From positions 1-64,000 of the forward strand of contig JAJPHV010000001.1 in assembly GCA_021325095.1 (NCBI GenBank): a stretch of DNA of 64,000 nucleotides. Direction: 5' to 3'. The position numbers and the translations under genes were made by a program. This document shows positions 1 through 8,848 of this stretch, one piece after another. This DNA comes from Chloroflexota bacterium (GTDB taxonomy: Bacteria > Chloroflexota > Anaerolineae > Aggregatilineales > UBA2796). The notes beneath the pieces are model-generated. The model saw nothing but the letters and a program-made list of their open reading frames with translations. It did not search any database and was not told the DNA's origin. Each line of letters begins with the position of its first letter. The first letter of the stretch is position 1.

Positions 1-2
1 CG

Positions 3-131
3 CTGGACGAATTTGCTCAAACCGGGCAAGCCAGTCTGCTTAACGGCAAGCTACTACCTTTAGAAGTGAGTATTGGGACTTACCCCTGGCTTCCGCAACA
101 GATTGATCTTCAAGGTAGCCCACAAGCTTAG
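3..131 (+). CDS. C-terminal end of an unidentified protein, cut by the window edge
   Basis: An open frame enters from the left edge and closes with TAG at 129-131, leaving 42 residues ending IDLQGSPQA. The start lies outside the window. The piece is too short for a family call and no motif is visible. It is not recognisable as a comM end, which might have been expected if the left island began here. It could also be a chance open frame. Confidence 0.3.
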   Translation: MDEFAQTGQASLLNGKLLPLEVSIGTYPWLPQQIDLQGSPQA

Positions 132-245
132 GAACCAGTTCAGACCACCGCCTTGCTTTTCAGAGTCGCGTGAAAAAACTTATTTCTGAAACGATTTTGA
201 TGGATGTTTTGGGTTGATAACATACAGTCTATTCAAAAGGAACGT

Positions 246-845
246 ATGACGGCAAAGAAGGAACCCCCGCTTTCTCCTGAAGCTCATTACCACAGGCAGA
301 TCACGGATTTGGTCAAGCGGTATATACGGCAGCATCCCGGCGAGAGGGAGCGACTATCTGACTTGAAGGGATTGCTTCGGAAGCATCAAATTCTTACGAA
401 CCGGAAAAATTATGATGGACACCTGACAGCAAGTGCTGTCGTCGTGGATATGTCGCATCGAATATTGCTTATTTATCACAAGGCGTTAGACAAGTGGCTC
501 CAGCCTGGGGGACACATTGACGGATTAGAAACTCCGCTGGCAGCGGCAAGCAGAGAAATTGAAGAAGAGACAAAGCTCACTCAAGTGCAATTGCACCCGG
601 CATTGCTTACTCAAAACCTGCCTTTCGATATTGACACGCATCTCATTCCAGCCAACGAAGCAAAACAAGAGGCGGCGCACCCGCACCACGATTTCCGGTA
701 TGTGTTTTTGGCAGCACAGGGAAATGTGGAGCTAGATGTGACAGAAGTAACCCAATACGACTGGGCAACGCTGGATGAAGCACGCCAGCGATTGTCTGGT
801 TTTCCCTGGGATAAGGTGGAGGCATTGATACAGCCGATGAAGTAA
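246..845 (+). CDS. Nudix hydrolase with N-terminal extension
   Basis: This is a 199-residue protein with a Nudix box at about residues 89-109 (G-x5-E-x7-REIEEE), the Mg-binding signature of enzymes that cleave nucleoside diphosphates linked to another group. The Gly that normally follows EE is Lys here. About 60 residues precede the Nudix fold and are rich in charged residues. The substrate cannot be read from sequence. The ATG at 246 is preferred over the in-frame ATG at 204 because an AAAGGA-like ribosome site sits just upstream. It stands alone upstream of a resolvase gene in a defence island. Confidence 0.85.
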   Translation: MTAKKEPPLSPEAHYHRQITDLVKRYIRQHPGERERLSDLKGLLRKHQILTNRKNYDGHLTASAVVVDMSHRILLIYHKALDKWLQPGGHIDGLETPLAAASREIEEETKLTQVQLHPALLTQNLPFDIDTHLIPANEAKQEAAHPHHDFRYVFLAAQGNVELDVTEVTQYDWATLDEARQRLSGFPWDKVEALIQPMK

Positions 846-1058
846 CAACGTGACACTTTGAACGATAAATGTCGCAATATGTGAACGCTATTTGTCGTAG
901 TGAGCAATACCCATCAACACACCTCATGGGTTTGCATTTGCAAAGAAAACGAACCTTATTTCCCCTCACAGACCGCAAAAGAACTGGTTGACTACCGCCG
1001 CCGAAAGTGAGTGAATACGTGCAGCAAGATGCCTTTTTCTTGCAGAGACGGGAATTCT

Positions 1059-1694
1059 ATGTTCACTGTGGGTTATATTCGGGTCAGCACCGACGAGCAA
1101 GACCTTAGCAAACAAAAACACTTACTGCTAGAGTATGCACAGCAGCAACGGCTCATCATTGACCAGTTCATTGAAGCCGAAGTGTCCTCACGCAAAACCC
1201 CACAAGAACGCCGCATCATTGAATTGCAGGACTTGCTTGAAACTGGCGATCACTTAATAGTTGCCGAGCTTTCCCGGCTTGGACGGAATATGCTCGAAAC
1301 GCTTAATATCATTAATGTGTTGAGCGAGCGAGGGATAAAGATCACTTTTGTTCGACAGCCGGAGTTATCTACTAGCGGGGGACATGGGAAACTACTCTTG
1401 GCAATCTATAGCTATTTTGCCGAGGCTGAACGCGACTACATTTCCATGCGAACCAAACAAGGACTAGCCGCAGCTAGAGCCAGTGGGAAGCTGTTGGGGA
1501 GACCGAAGGGGAGTCGGAATAAGCGAGGGTCGCTTTTAACCCCTTTTGCAAACCAGATACGAGAATATCGCCGTTTAGGATTATCAGTGGGGTCGATCCA
1601 AAAACTCATTAACCCATTGCTTGAAAAACCAGCCACCTACAACACGTTCAAATATTTTATGCAACATGAACCACAGGACAGCCGTAACCAGTGA
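1059..1694 (+). CDS. Serine recombinase of the resolvase/invertase family
   Basis: The 211-residue protein opens with GYIRVSTDEQ, where Ser10 is the expected nucleophile, followed by the AELSRLGRN segment typical of the catalytic fold (residues 1-140). The short C-terminal part (about 160-200) fits a helix-turn-helix for site binding. The length matches small resolvases and invertases rather than the large integrases further right. Its likely role is local resolution or inversion. A plausible recombination site could lie in the 213 bases upstream (846-1058), but no clear inverted repeat pair was found. The ATG at 1059 begins the conserved fold. An upstream in-frame GTG at 1011 would add 16 unconserved residues. 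Confidence 0.88.
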   Translation: MFTVGYIRVSTDEQDLSKQKHLLLEYAQQQRLIIDQFIEAEVSSRKTPQERRIIELQDLLETGDHLIVAELSRLGRNMLETLNIINVLSERGIKITFVRQPELSTSGGHGKLLLAIYSYFAEAERDYISMRTKQGLAAARASGKLLGRPKGSRNKRGSLLTPFANQIREYRRLGLSVGSIQKLINPLLEKPATYNTFKYFMQHEPQDSRNQ

Positions 1695-1729
1695 AATCCG
1701 TTTCTGTTGTTACCTATCGGAGCTTAAAT

Positions 1730-2506
1730 TTATTCTAGATCCTTCCTAATTGCCCCATGAATCGTGTACTCAGTCAAAGGAAACAGTGCCTTGTAATCAC
1801 TTAACACGCGATCTTTCATACCATTCCATTCAATCTTGTCTGCTGTTTCTCGCTCCATGATGAACTTTACCGCTGTTGTGGTCTCGGTTTTACCATACTG
1901 ATCAGTAAAATCTTGTTCTGCAAATGTAGCGACCCTAACAATCTGTGGATGGGCAAATAGTCGTCTAAAAAGCTCTAAACTACTGGCCGCTGATGTATTG
2001 ATAACATCTTCATTGTCCCAAGCATCGAAAGTGTAAAAAATACTCACCGCATACGTGTCGGGCAAATCTTCTGATTCTTTATATTGCTTAATCACCTCAA
2101 CTTTAGAAATATCATCAAGTTCGATTCTATACCCACTCTCACGCACCCTTTCGATTTCGGCTCTGATCGTCTCTTCTGTTACTTGTCCTGAAGCAAACGA
2201 AATTTGATTAGCCTGTTCGATGTTTGTTTTGGGTTGAGTATCAGAGGATGGCAAAGCCCAGACAAAAGCCAATAATAAAATCACGCTAACAACGACTTTG
2301 GCCCATGTGGGTACTACAAATTTTAACTTTCCAAAGAGGTACTTTTCCGAAAGTGGAGTTATGAATAAACCTAACGCAAATAAGAGTAGCGCGGGAAGCA
2401 ATTCCATAGTAATTATTGAAAGAGTGCCAATGACCAGTAGAAAACCTCCAATTATCCAACGAATAACGGGGATTATTTTGTTTGTTGATTGATTTGTTTC
2501 TGTCAC
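1730..2506 (-). CDS. Membrane protein of unknown function
   Basis: The protein has 258 residues with three hydrophobic segments in the first 100 residues (around VIRWIIGGFLLVIGTL, LLPALLLFALGLF and VVVSVILLLAFVWAL) and a hydrophilic domain after that. I do not recognise the family. The GTG start at 2506 is chosen because AAGGTAGGT lies directly before it, and the longer frame to 2572 lacks such a site. It is transcribed away from the GNAT gene at 2686, so 2507-2685 is a shared divergent upstream region. Confidence 0.6.
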   Translation of the reverse strand: MTETNQSTNKIIPVIRWIIGGFLLVIGTLSIITMELLPALLLFALGLFITPLSEKYLFGKLKFVVPTWAKVVVSVILLLAFVWALPSSDTQPKTNIEQANQISFASGQVTEETIRAEIERVRESGYRIELDDISKVEVIKQYKESEDLPDTYAVSIFYTFDAWDNEDVINTSAASSLELFRRLFAHPQIVRVATFAEQDFTDQYGKTETTTAVKFIMERETADKIEWNGMKDRVLSDYKALFPLTEYTIHGAIRKDLE

Positions 2507-2685
2507 ACCTACCTTGTTTATATAGTGATAATTTCGCGAATTATACAGTAATACTATACAAGCACTTAGCAATCTGCATCAACAGTGTGAACAAATAGCT
2601 AAATACAAAAAATTTGTGGTTTGCTTCCTAAAAATATGATCAACAAGTCATCATATTCGGTATAGTAAACACGGAGAAGGCTTTA

Positions 2686-3135
2686 ATGTCTGAATCCTTA
2701 TTGTGGGATAAGCAAAATAACCAATACATTGTTGATCTGAGAGACAGCGATGGTTATATTGAGGCTTTAGTTATTTGGAAGCGAACTATTGTGGGGCGGA
2801 TTCAGTGTATCGTCGAGCCTTCCAAGACATTGTTCATTGGCAATATCGAGATATTTGAAAACCCCATTTTGCCTCGCAATGGTTTGTTTTCACTCCGCCC
2901 CTTTCAAAGACCCAAACGAAACTTTCGGCAACTAGGCTTAGGATCAGCCATGCTTGAATACATCATTGCTCTTGCCACTCGGCAAGGTATGGTTGGTATT
3001 CGCGGTGAAGTCACAACGGATGATGCCCTAAAAACACCCTATCTCATCGAATGGTATCGTCAGCACGGATTTAGCATAGATGAGTCGGATAAGACCGCAC
3101 AAGGTAAAAAGGCGACTATTTACCGAGGACTTTAG
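2686..3135 (+). CDS. GNAT-family N-acetyltransferase
   Basis: A 149-residue protein. Residues 83-105 (FRQLGLGSAMLEYI) match the acetyl-CoA pyrophosphate loop of GNAT enzymes, and WYRQHGF near the C-terminus matches the last conserved strand-helix of the fold. The acceptor substrate is unknown. A GGAGAAGG ribosome site precedes the ATG. It is monocistronic, with 154 bases to the next gene. The N-terminal half is less typical, so the substrate class cannot be inferred. Confidence 0.72.
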   Translation: MSESLLWDKQNNQYIVDLRDSDGYIEALVIWKRTIVGRIQCIVEPSKTLFIGNIEIFENPILPRNGLFSLRPFQRPKRNFRQLGLGSAMLEYIIALATRQGMVGIRGEVTTDDALKTPYLIEWYRQHGFSIDESDKTAQGKKATIYRGL

Positions 3136-3289
3136 GTTACTTTTAAGCGCGTCACATCAAGCATTTTCTACAGTATTTAAGCTTTTACTTAAGGTTTATT
3201 TCACGAAGGCTCCGCTCTCCCTTTTGCTAGACACCCCTTACTCAACATGCTAGTGTGTTTCTCTCATCTATTTGAACCCATAGGAGAGA

Positions 3290-4999
3290 GTGCAACGCTT
3301 ACTAGAAGTAGAACGAGTTCATCCAGTTTTATCCCTTGATTGGGATGTACCCTCTCAGAACCGACAAGTTTCCGAAGCCAGCAATCCCACCACCGAAACT
3401 GCGCTACATCTCCCCGAAGAAACAAATTGTACTCAACATGAGCCGAAATACTCGACTGGATTCGGTGAATTTACTTTCGCAGAACTCTACCATGCAACCA
3501 GCCGGATCGTAGGCTTTGCTCTGCGGAATCAGATGGGAATGAGCAACCCAGAAGATATAGATGACTGTATGCAGTCTGGGTATCTCAAGGTCTGGGAGCA
3601 ACTTCAAAAGCAGCCTGACTTGTTCGCGGGGAAGCCGAAAAAGTATGTTGTCCAGGCAGTTGTGTTGCGCTCAAAAGCGCAGCGATATGCCCACATCAGG
3701 CACTATCGCAAAATCGTGTATGACGCGGATGCTCATGCCAGCCAAAACGCTGGCGATCTGACCATTTCCCAAGTCGAGACATGGATTGATCTGGCTCAAT
3801 CCATCCAACGGGTAGCCGAGTACACCGCTGAACTGGTTAACCCAATTTACTTGTTAGCCCTCTACACGCTGATAACAGACGTAAAAACCCAAGATGTTGC
3901 TCAAACCGCCCGACACGGCTTAAGTACGCTCACCGCCGCCAAACGTCGGATACGAGCGACATTAGCAAAAGAACTGCCAAATTATGGAAGCGCAGCGAAT
4001 GGGGTAGAGCCGCTTACCCTCCCGAAAGTTCGATCATTCCAATCGGCTCACCTTCACAAGCAGCTTATCACTCCGGTCTTGCTCGATGATAGAACGCCGT
4101 ATCCAAGCGTTGTTAAACCGCGTACTGATGTATCGCTCCGCCGCTTTCCGCTACCATCCTCTCAAGAAATTCTAGCGCCTGTCACGCTAACACCAGAGGT
4201 TACATACGAAACCCGCTGGCGAGGGGAAGCTACCCTTGAAGAACTGCTCTCCGATCCGCAGGTACGAAAAGTCGCCTTTGCCAAAATGCGGTCACTCGGT
4301 TATACCGACGAGGACGCTCAGGATTGTTTTCAACTTGGCACGATAAAGCTCTGGCAAACCCTCCAACAGCAACCTTGCCTTTTATTAGACAAAGGCGCGG
4401 CATGGGTTGGGGTCTGGATTGCTCAGGCGGGCAGCATACGGTCACTCTGGAAGCATAAAGCCCGTTCTGTACCGCTGACCGACCCAGAGGTATACGGAAA
4501 CCGTCGCCTGGAACGATGGGCGTCCTGGGCAACCCGTGTCGATCAACGGATTGACTTCGCGCTGCTGATGAACGCACTGGCGCAGCGGTATGACGGTGAT
4601 CCCCTAAAATTATTTGCTCTGTATTCTTTGACTACCTCAGTCAAAATGAAGGATGTACAGGCCACCGCTCATGCCCACAAAAATCAGCTTATTGAAGCCC
4701 GAAATGAAGTCAAATATGACATACGCGAATTTCTGGAACTGGATGAAGATACCAGCCCATCCGATGAATACTGGACAGACCAACTGCAACAAGGACACAA
4801 CCTCGAATGCGTAGCACGGGTAGCCGAGCGAGTTATGGATAACCAGCGGCTTCTCTTGGCACTCTATATTGTTACCACGTCAGCGACGCGGAAAGATGTC
4901 ACCGAACTTTTTAACATCCCCCTCACCAAGTTCCGCCGGGAAATTGCCAAGATAAAGAGTATGTTGGCGGAGGAGTGTCGCAAGGCGAAACGCTTGTAA
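3290..4999 (+). CDS. Protein with repeated sigma-70-like modules
   Basis: A 569-residue protein. Two segments (about 63-145 and 315-400) resemble sigma-70 region 2, each carrying D-A/D-x-D-C-x-Q-x-G-x-x-K-W. Three segments at about 188-228, 441-482 and 522-563 share the pattern LxALYxxxT followed by KDV or QDV and a basic helix, like region 4. The second half therefore repeats the first, and a third region-4-like unit lacks its own region 2. It may bind promoters or RNA polymerase, or be a sigma-like regulator. No function is shown. The GTG start follows AGGAGAG closely. No anti-sigma gene is adjacent; a VapBC pair follows 60 bases downstream. Confidence 0.6.
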   Translation: MQRLLEVERVHPVLSLDWDVPSQNRQVSEASNPTTETALHLPEETNCTQHEPKYSTGFGEFTFAELYHATSRIVGFALRNQMGMSNPEDIDDCMQSGYLKVWEQLQKQPDLFAGKPKKYVVQAVVLRSKAQRYAHIRHYRKIVYDADAHASQNAGDLTISQVETWIDLAQSIQRVAEYTAELVNPIYLLALYTLITDVKTQDVAQTARHGLSTLTAAKRRIRATLAKELPNYGSAANGVEPLTLPKVRSFQSAHLHKQLITPVLLDDRTPYPSVVKPRTDVSLRRFPLPSSQEILAPVTLTPEVTYETRWRGEATLEELLSDPQVRKVAFAKMRSLGYTDEDAQDCFQLGTIKLWQTLQQQPCLLLDKGAAWVGVWIAQAGSIRSLWKHKARSVPLTDPEVYGNRRLERWASWATRVDQRIDFALLMNALAQRYDGDPLKLFALYSLTTSVKMKDVQATAHAHKNQLIEARNEVKYDIREFLELDEDTSPSDEYWTDQLQQGHNLECVARVAERVMDNQRLLLALYIVTTSATRKDVTELFNIPLTKFRREIAKIKSMLAEECRKAKRL

Positions 5000-5065
5000 C
5001 TTGATTTCCCCGATTGACGCTCAGTGCTAGTTGCAAAACACGTATTCGTATGCTGTAATATGTGC

Positions 5066-5347
5066 ATGAATACGACCACTTCTATTCGTACCACGATCAC
5101 ACTTCCCCCGGCTCTCTTTCAACGCCTCAGAGACTTTGCTGCCCAAAAAGGCAAAACAATGTCTCAGGTCGTTGAAGATGGTGTTAAACGGGTCATTCAA
5201 AAAGACCAGGAAATTCACCTTCGCCAGATGTACACAACGCTGAAAGAACTTGATGGCGCGGGCGGCAAAGGAATCACCGATGCTTCTACCACCATCAATG
5301 ATGTGCTTTACGGCGACAATGGGGCCTGGAAAGGAAGTGATGAGTGA
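5066..5347 (+). CDS. CopG/ribbon-helix-helix antitoxin, VapB-like
   Basis: The 93-residue protein begins with a ribbon-helix-helix fold (RTTITLPPALFQRLRDFA, then KGKTMSQVVEDGVKRVI), as in DNA-binding antitoxins. The C-terminal third would wrap the toxin. Its stop overlaps the start of the PIN gene by eight bases, so the two are translationally coupled. Autoregulation of the promoter at about 5000-5060 is expected from the family. An ATG at 5060 would add only Met-Cys. Confidence 0.82.
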   Translation: MNTTTSIRTTITLPPALFQRLRDFAAQKGKTMSQVVEDGVKRVIQKDQEIHLRQMYTTLKELDGAGGKGITDASTTINDVLYGDNGAWKGSDE

Positions 5348-5753
5348 ATATCAGGTGCTTGTCGATAGCGATGCGTTTGTAGGCCGCTTTTTTACCGATG
5401 ATTCTCATCACCATCACTCGTTAGCACTCTTTGAGAAGTTTGAACGGGCAAGTGTATTGCTGACTACCACAAGCGCTGTTATTGGCGAAACCGCAACGGT
5501 TTTGAGCCATCGAAGAGGGCAAGAACTTGCCCTTCGTTTCCTTGATGTTATTAAACGTAGTCAAATGTCCATTATTCATATTGATGAACGGTTACATCAA
5601 AAGGCGATAGCGCTATTCACAGAGCAAAGAGAGCGGGGAACAAGTTATACTGACTGCGCGAATGTCGCTGTAATGCAGCAGTTTTCTATCCCCCTGATTC
5701 TCAGTTTCGATCAGGTGTATCCCAAAAAATTCAAGCTACAGGCGGCTGCATAG
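5340..5753 (+). CDS. PIN-domain ribonuclease toxin, VapC-like
   Basis: A 137-residue PIN domain with acidic metal ligands in the usual order: Asp in LVDSDAFVG near residue 8-10, Glu in VIGETATVL, and Asp residues in SYTDCANVAVM and ILSFDQ. PIN toxins cut RNA and are held inactive by the cognate antitoxin, here the preceding ribbon-helix-helix protein. The start at 5340 inside the antitoxin's last codons is chosen because the conserved fold begins there. The two residues His-His-His-His region (SHHHHS) after the first Asp is unusual but does not touch the catalytic ligands. Confidence 0.85.
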   Translation: MSEYQVLVDSDAFVGRFFTDDSHHHHSLALFEKFERASVLLTTTSAVIGETATVLSHRRGQELALRFLDVIKRSQMSIIHIDERLHQKAIALFTEQRERGTSYTDCANVAVMQQFSIPLILSFDQVYPKKFKLQAAA

Positions 5754-5755
5754 AA

Positions 5756-6594
5756 TCACGGTGTTGGAGTTGCCAAAGTTTGAGTAGGAATTGGAGTAAT
5801 GCTTGTTAAGCCAATGGATAAAGGCTCGGCATCGATAATTCCTTGAATGACATCATTCTTCACGACGGTAACGATGTTTGTAGCGGCATCTCTGACGATT
5901 ACACCATCTGTAAGTTCAATCAACAGTTGTATTGGCATACTTTGTCGAGCACTTGAACTGTTGATTGAGAATCCCCAGATTGAATTCTGAGTAGGCTGAT
6001 CTTCTCGAAATACGAGAATAACTGCCGCAGGCATTCCATCGCCTAACATTCGCGGACTTTGCGCGTAATAGTAGGTTCCATATACCAAGCCCATCAAAAT
6101 CACTATAAGTGTGAGCAAAGCACCTGCTGAAAGTCGGTAGAGCGACCAGAGAAATCGAAGCCCAAGGCGCAGCCAATAGTAAATGGGCAGCCACCAACGC
6201 CGGAATCTATCCCACAAATCGTGAATGCGACTGCTTCGCTTTATCCAAAAGCGACTGATGGCATAAACGATGATTGCCCCTACACCAAGAAGCACCCCAT
6301 ATCCCAGACCCGGTAAGAGCAGATAGAGAATATACGCAAATGTTCCCAGAACTAGGTTTATGCCAGCCGCTAGATATTGTGGCAAGCTGATGTTGAACGT
6401 GAATAACTTTGAAAATGAGGCAAGGTAGCTATTGATGACAAAAAACCCCGCTACAGTGAGGAGAGCCGTGATATTGACCAGACTAAAAGTTTAGGAGCAA
6501 GTATCCGCCATATTTTCTTTACATCTAGGGAGGCACGCTCAGATTTCTCAGAACGGGTTTCAAGCGATGGGGTGTCAAGTGTATTTTGCGCCAC
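5756..6594 (-). pseudogene. Four-helix membrane protein of the ubiquitin-like operon, interrupted by a one-base shift
   Basis: The intact part (5756-6385, 209 residues) has four hydrophobic segments and a soluble C-terminal domain ending in a Pro/Thr tail. Upstream, in the same frame, protein-like sequence (NITALLTVAGFFVINSYLA) continues past this ATG. In another frame, a GTG at 6594, six bases after the stop of the JAB-E1 gene, opens about 35 more residues. One extra T in the TTTT run (AAAA at 6485-6488 on the + strand) would join the frames into about 279 residues. The total length of 839 bases is one short of a whole number of codons, consistent with one lost base. It looks like the fourth gene of the operon. 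No family recognised. Confidence 0.6.
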
Positions 6595-6600
6595 TAGCAA

Positions 6601-8094
6601 CTATTTCATCTTCTGCACTAAAGAACAGACCCATTTCCACAAACTCACAAACCATCCCTGAGAGGCAGTGGTTACTCGCTGCTCGGCACGAGCGTTTTCA
6701 GCGACAGCGTGACGACCTGTAACCTTAATGGGAGCAGCATCACCCATAGCTATATAGCTTGGGAATAAGCAGGTAGGCTTACACTCCTCAAGTTCGTCTT
6801 TGTCTAATGTTGAGGTGACAAAATGGTACATCTGTGCGCCGGGGTTGCTAAGTCCTGACGGCGCGACAATCAGCGACAGAAATTGAAGAACCTCAAACGA
6901 AGCAACACTTAAGCTGAACCCAAAGACATTTTCATTGTGTTTCAGTGAGTGTGTTTCTGGTAAGCCTGCAATGTAACTGGGATCATCCAAATACCCATCT
7001 CGCTCAACAGATACCAAACCGGGATCGTATTGTTCAAGACATTCCAAGCAAGGACGTGAAGGCATGACAGTATGCGCCCGCCAATCTGCATGGCGCAATT
7101 TAGTTGTTTTGGGATTCACCCGGATACGAATGCCGCCATCAATCACAGGGATCAGGTGGGCATAGGCAATAAAGTTCAATACAAATCGTGGCAAAGGGCG
7201 ATCCACACAGCTAAATAGCACGTCGCAATCCAGTGCCGCTCGAAACCCCTCTTCCTCAACAATGCTCCACTCTAAGGGTTCAACGCTAAATTGACCCGCT
7301 GTTGCACTGTGACGGAGCGCGTCAGCAAGCACATCCACCTTTGGACGTTTTCGCAGAGCATCCTCTTTGGTAGCAAAGAGTAACCTGTCAAGGTTGAGCA
7401 ACTCTACTCTGTCAAAATCAAGCAACCGAATATGCCCAACGCCCATTCGTGCCAAAGCCTCAGCTACAATGTTGCCCACACTGCCAGCGCCAACGACACC
7501 TACTGTCATATTCGCTAAATATGACTGAATTTCTACTCCCCAAGCTGAGATTGTTCGCTCAAGTTCAGGGCGAAATACAGGCAAACGAGCAAGGTCGGGA
7601 TGAAGGGTAAATGCTAGCTTATCACCAATTACTCGGACGGAATCACACCACCGACATTCATAGGTACGTGGGGCTATTTTTTCCCAAAATCGAGCGCTCC
7701 ATGCTTCATCCGTTCCAGCAGTCAAACCGACGAACGGCAATCCGGTTGCTGCTTTGACCGCAGCGGCATGTCCTTGTTCTGCAACAATGTCGTCGTGACT
7801 CATGCCCTGCCAACCACGAGCGGGGTGACTGTGCATAAACGCAAGCCCGGCTTTTGCTCTAATCGCTTCTCCCAGAGCGCGTTCAAAATACGCTGCTGTA
7901 AAACTGGCATTGCCGTGAACACGCCTCTCTTCATCCAGTGGAAGAATGAGACGTTGAACCAGTGCTGTTGTGCGGGTTTTGCCGCTACTTGAATACCAGA
8001 GGGCAAAGCATAAATCTTCCTGACCGCCCTCACGGAGCAAGTGATTTATGGCAGATTTGTGAACAGTGGATGGCAGCGCAACACTATAAATCAT
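6601..8094 (-). CDS. JAB (JAMM) protease - E1-like ThiF fusion
   Basis: A 497-residue two-domain protein. Residues 1-140 form a JAB/MPN fold with the zinc signature H88-S-H90-P and S99-x-x-D102, as in deubiquitinases. Residues 195-480 are an E1/ThiF/MoeB-type adenylation domain with the nucleotide loop GAGSVG (202-207), LLDFDRVELLNLDR (224-237) and a CLEC pair (349-352) that may be the catalytic or zinc Cys. Such fusions activate a ubiquitin-like protein and trim or release it. The start overlaps the E2 stop (ATGA). The gene order is Ub-like, E2, JAB-E1, membrane protein. Confidence 0.9.
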   Translation of the reverse strand: MIYSVALPSTVHKSAINHLLREGGQEDLCFALWYSSSGKTRTTALVQRLILPLDEERRVHGNASFTAAYFERALGEAIRAKAGLAFMHSHPARGWQGMSHDDIVAEQGHAAAVKAATGLPFVGLTAGTDEAWSARFWEKIAPRTYECRWCDSVRVIGDKLAFTLHPDLARLPVFRPELERTISAWGVEIQSYLANMTVGVVGAGSVGNIVAEALARMGVGHIRLLDFDRVELLNLDRLLFATKEDALRKRPKVDVLADALRHSATAGQFSVEPLEWSIVEEEGFRAALDCDVLFSCVDRPLPRFVLNFIAYAHLIPVIDGGIRIRVNPKTTKLRHADWRAHTVMPSRPCLECLEQYDPGLVSVERDGYLDDPSYIAGLPETHSLKHNENVFGFSLSVASFEVLQFLSLIVAPSGLSNPGAQMYHFVTSTLDKDELEECKPTCLFPSYIAMGDAAPIKVTGRHAVAENARAEQRVTTASQGWFVSLWKWVCSLVQKMK

Positions 8095-8453
8095 TGTGTC
8101 TCGAAAAGGTGACGGATGTGCGCCATGTAGGTACGAACGGTGCGATCAGTATTTGCCCATGATGGAAAGGGGCGGCTCCAATACTGCCAACCAGCGCCGA
8201 ATTCCCGATTGTCGTGTATGCCTCCAGACGGGTGAGTGCCACTTCCGTTAATCGGTAATAAGTGGGGGGAAACATGCAGCCCTCCGGGTGGATTAGCGGG
8301 AAAGTCCTCCCCGACAACAAATCCCAACTTAATCTGTTGCCCAATGAACTTTCCCACCGGGATTGTGTACGGAAAGCACACGCGGTTATTTCCCAAATCT
8401 TCAGGGGAATATCCTAGTGCTTTGAGTTGGTCAATGAAGTCTTGCCGCGCCAT
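8091..8453 (-). CDS. E2-like (UBC-fold) protein, Prok-E2_E type
   Basis: A 120-residue protein resembling the bacterial E2 family E found beside Ub-like and JAB/E1 genes. The pattern LGFVVGEDFPANPPGG, then HLLPI, HPSGGIH and WQYWSRPFPSW, fits that family. The only Cys is C26, early in the fold, and none lies where a standard E2 has its thioester Cys. It may therefore act as a scaffold or use another residue. It starts 14 bases after the Ub-like stop and overlaps the next gene by four bases, so the operon is tightly coupled. Confidence 0.8.
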   Translation of the reverse strand: MARQDFIDQLKALGYSPEDLGNNRVCFPYTIPVGKFIGQQIKLGFVVGEDFPANPPGGLHVSPHLLPINGSGTHPSGGIHDNREFGAGWQYWSRPFPSWANTDRTVRTYMAHIRHLFETQ

Positions 8454-8467
8454 GATACGCTTGACCT

Positions 8468-8710
8468 TTACGATACCGGAGTTTCACCCATGAACACGGA
8501 TACAAACTTGGCATGTTGGTGCATATGGATCGGTTCGTTGGGTTTGTCCTTGTAGGACACCTGATGGTTGCCCCGAATTTCCACTAGATAGTGGGTCGCG
8601 GGATCAATACCCGCAATCTGAAGGATTTGCGTTGGCGTGAGGGTGTGTTCGTGTGTGGTGAACGGCTCATCGTCAACAGTGAACTTGAAGGTTACTCGTT
8701 CGGCTTGCAT
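8468..8710 (-). CDS. Ubiquitin-like beta-grasp protein (multiubiquitin family)
   Basis: An 80-residue beta-grasp protein. LTPTQILQIAGIDPATHYLVE and the closing FVSVF match the multiubiquitin family. It has one Ub-like domain and ends GETPVS rather than in a diglycine, so conjugation through a classical C-terminal Gly is not evident. ATG 8710 is chosen because AAGGAG lies eight bases upstream; the longer frame to 8728 would bury that site. It is the first gene of the operon and faces the XRE gene at 8849 across a shared control region. Confidence 0.8.
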   Translation of the reverse strand: MQAERVTFKFTVDDEPFTTHEHTLTPTQILQIAGIDPATHYLVEIRGNHQVSYKDKPNEPIHMHQHAKFVSVFMGETPVS

Positions 8711-8848
8711 TCCACATTCTCCTTGCACATCCTATGCTGTTGCACAGGTAAGAAATTCCGTTGCACACATAATACATCAACTGTTTTTGTATTGCAAGTG
8801 CAACAGGGTGTATCATTGGTGAAAAACAGTCTTTCGGAGAGGAAGGTT
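8711..8848. promoter_or_regulatory. Divergent control region with repeated TTGCAC motifs
   Basis: The region lies between the Ub-like operon (- strand) and the XRE-ImmA pair (+ strand). TTGCACA occurs at 8723-8729, 8740-8746 and 8761-8767, and the inverted form GTGCAA at 8798-8803, next to TTGCAA at 8792-8797. Repeats of this spacing are typical of operators for an XRE repressor, which is encoded directly to the right. Which promoter each copy covers cannot be told from sequence alone. Confidence 0.5.

Noticed and set aside
611-978. Two overlapping - strand frames at the Nudix gene
   Set aside because: They are antisense shadows of the Nudix gene and its downstream gap.
4230-4577. A 115-residue frame antisense to the sigma-like gene
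   Set aside because: It falls inside the second repeat of the sigma-like protein, whose conservation between repeats supports the + strand reading.
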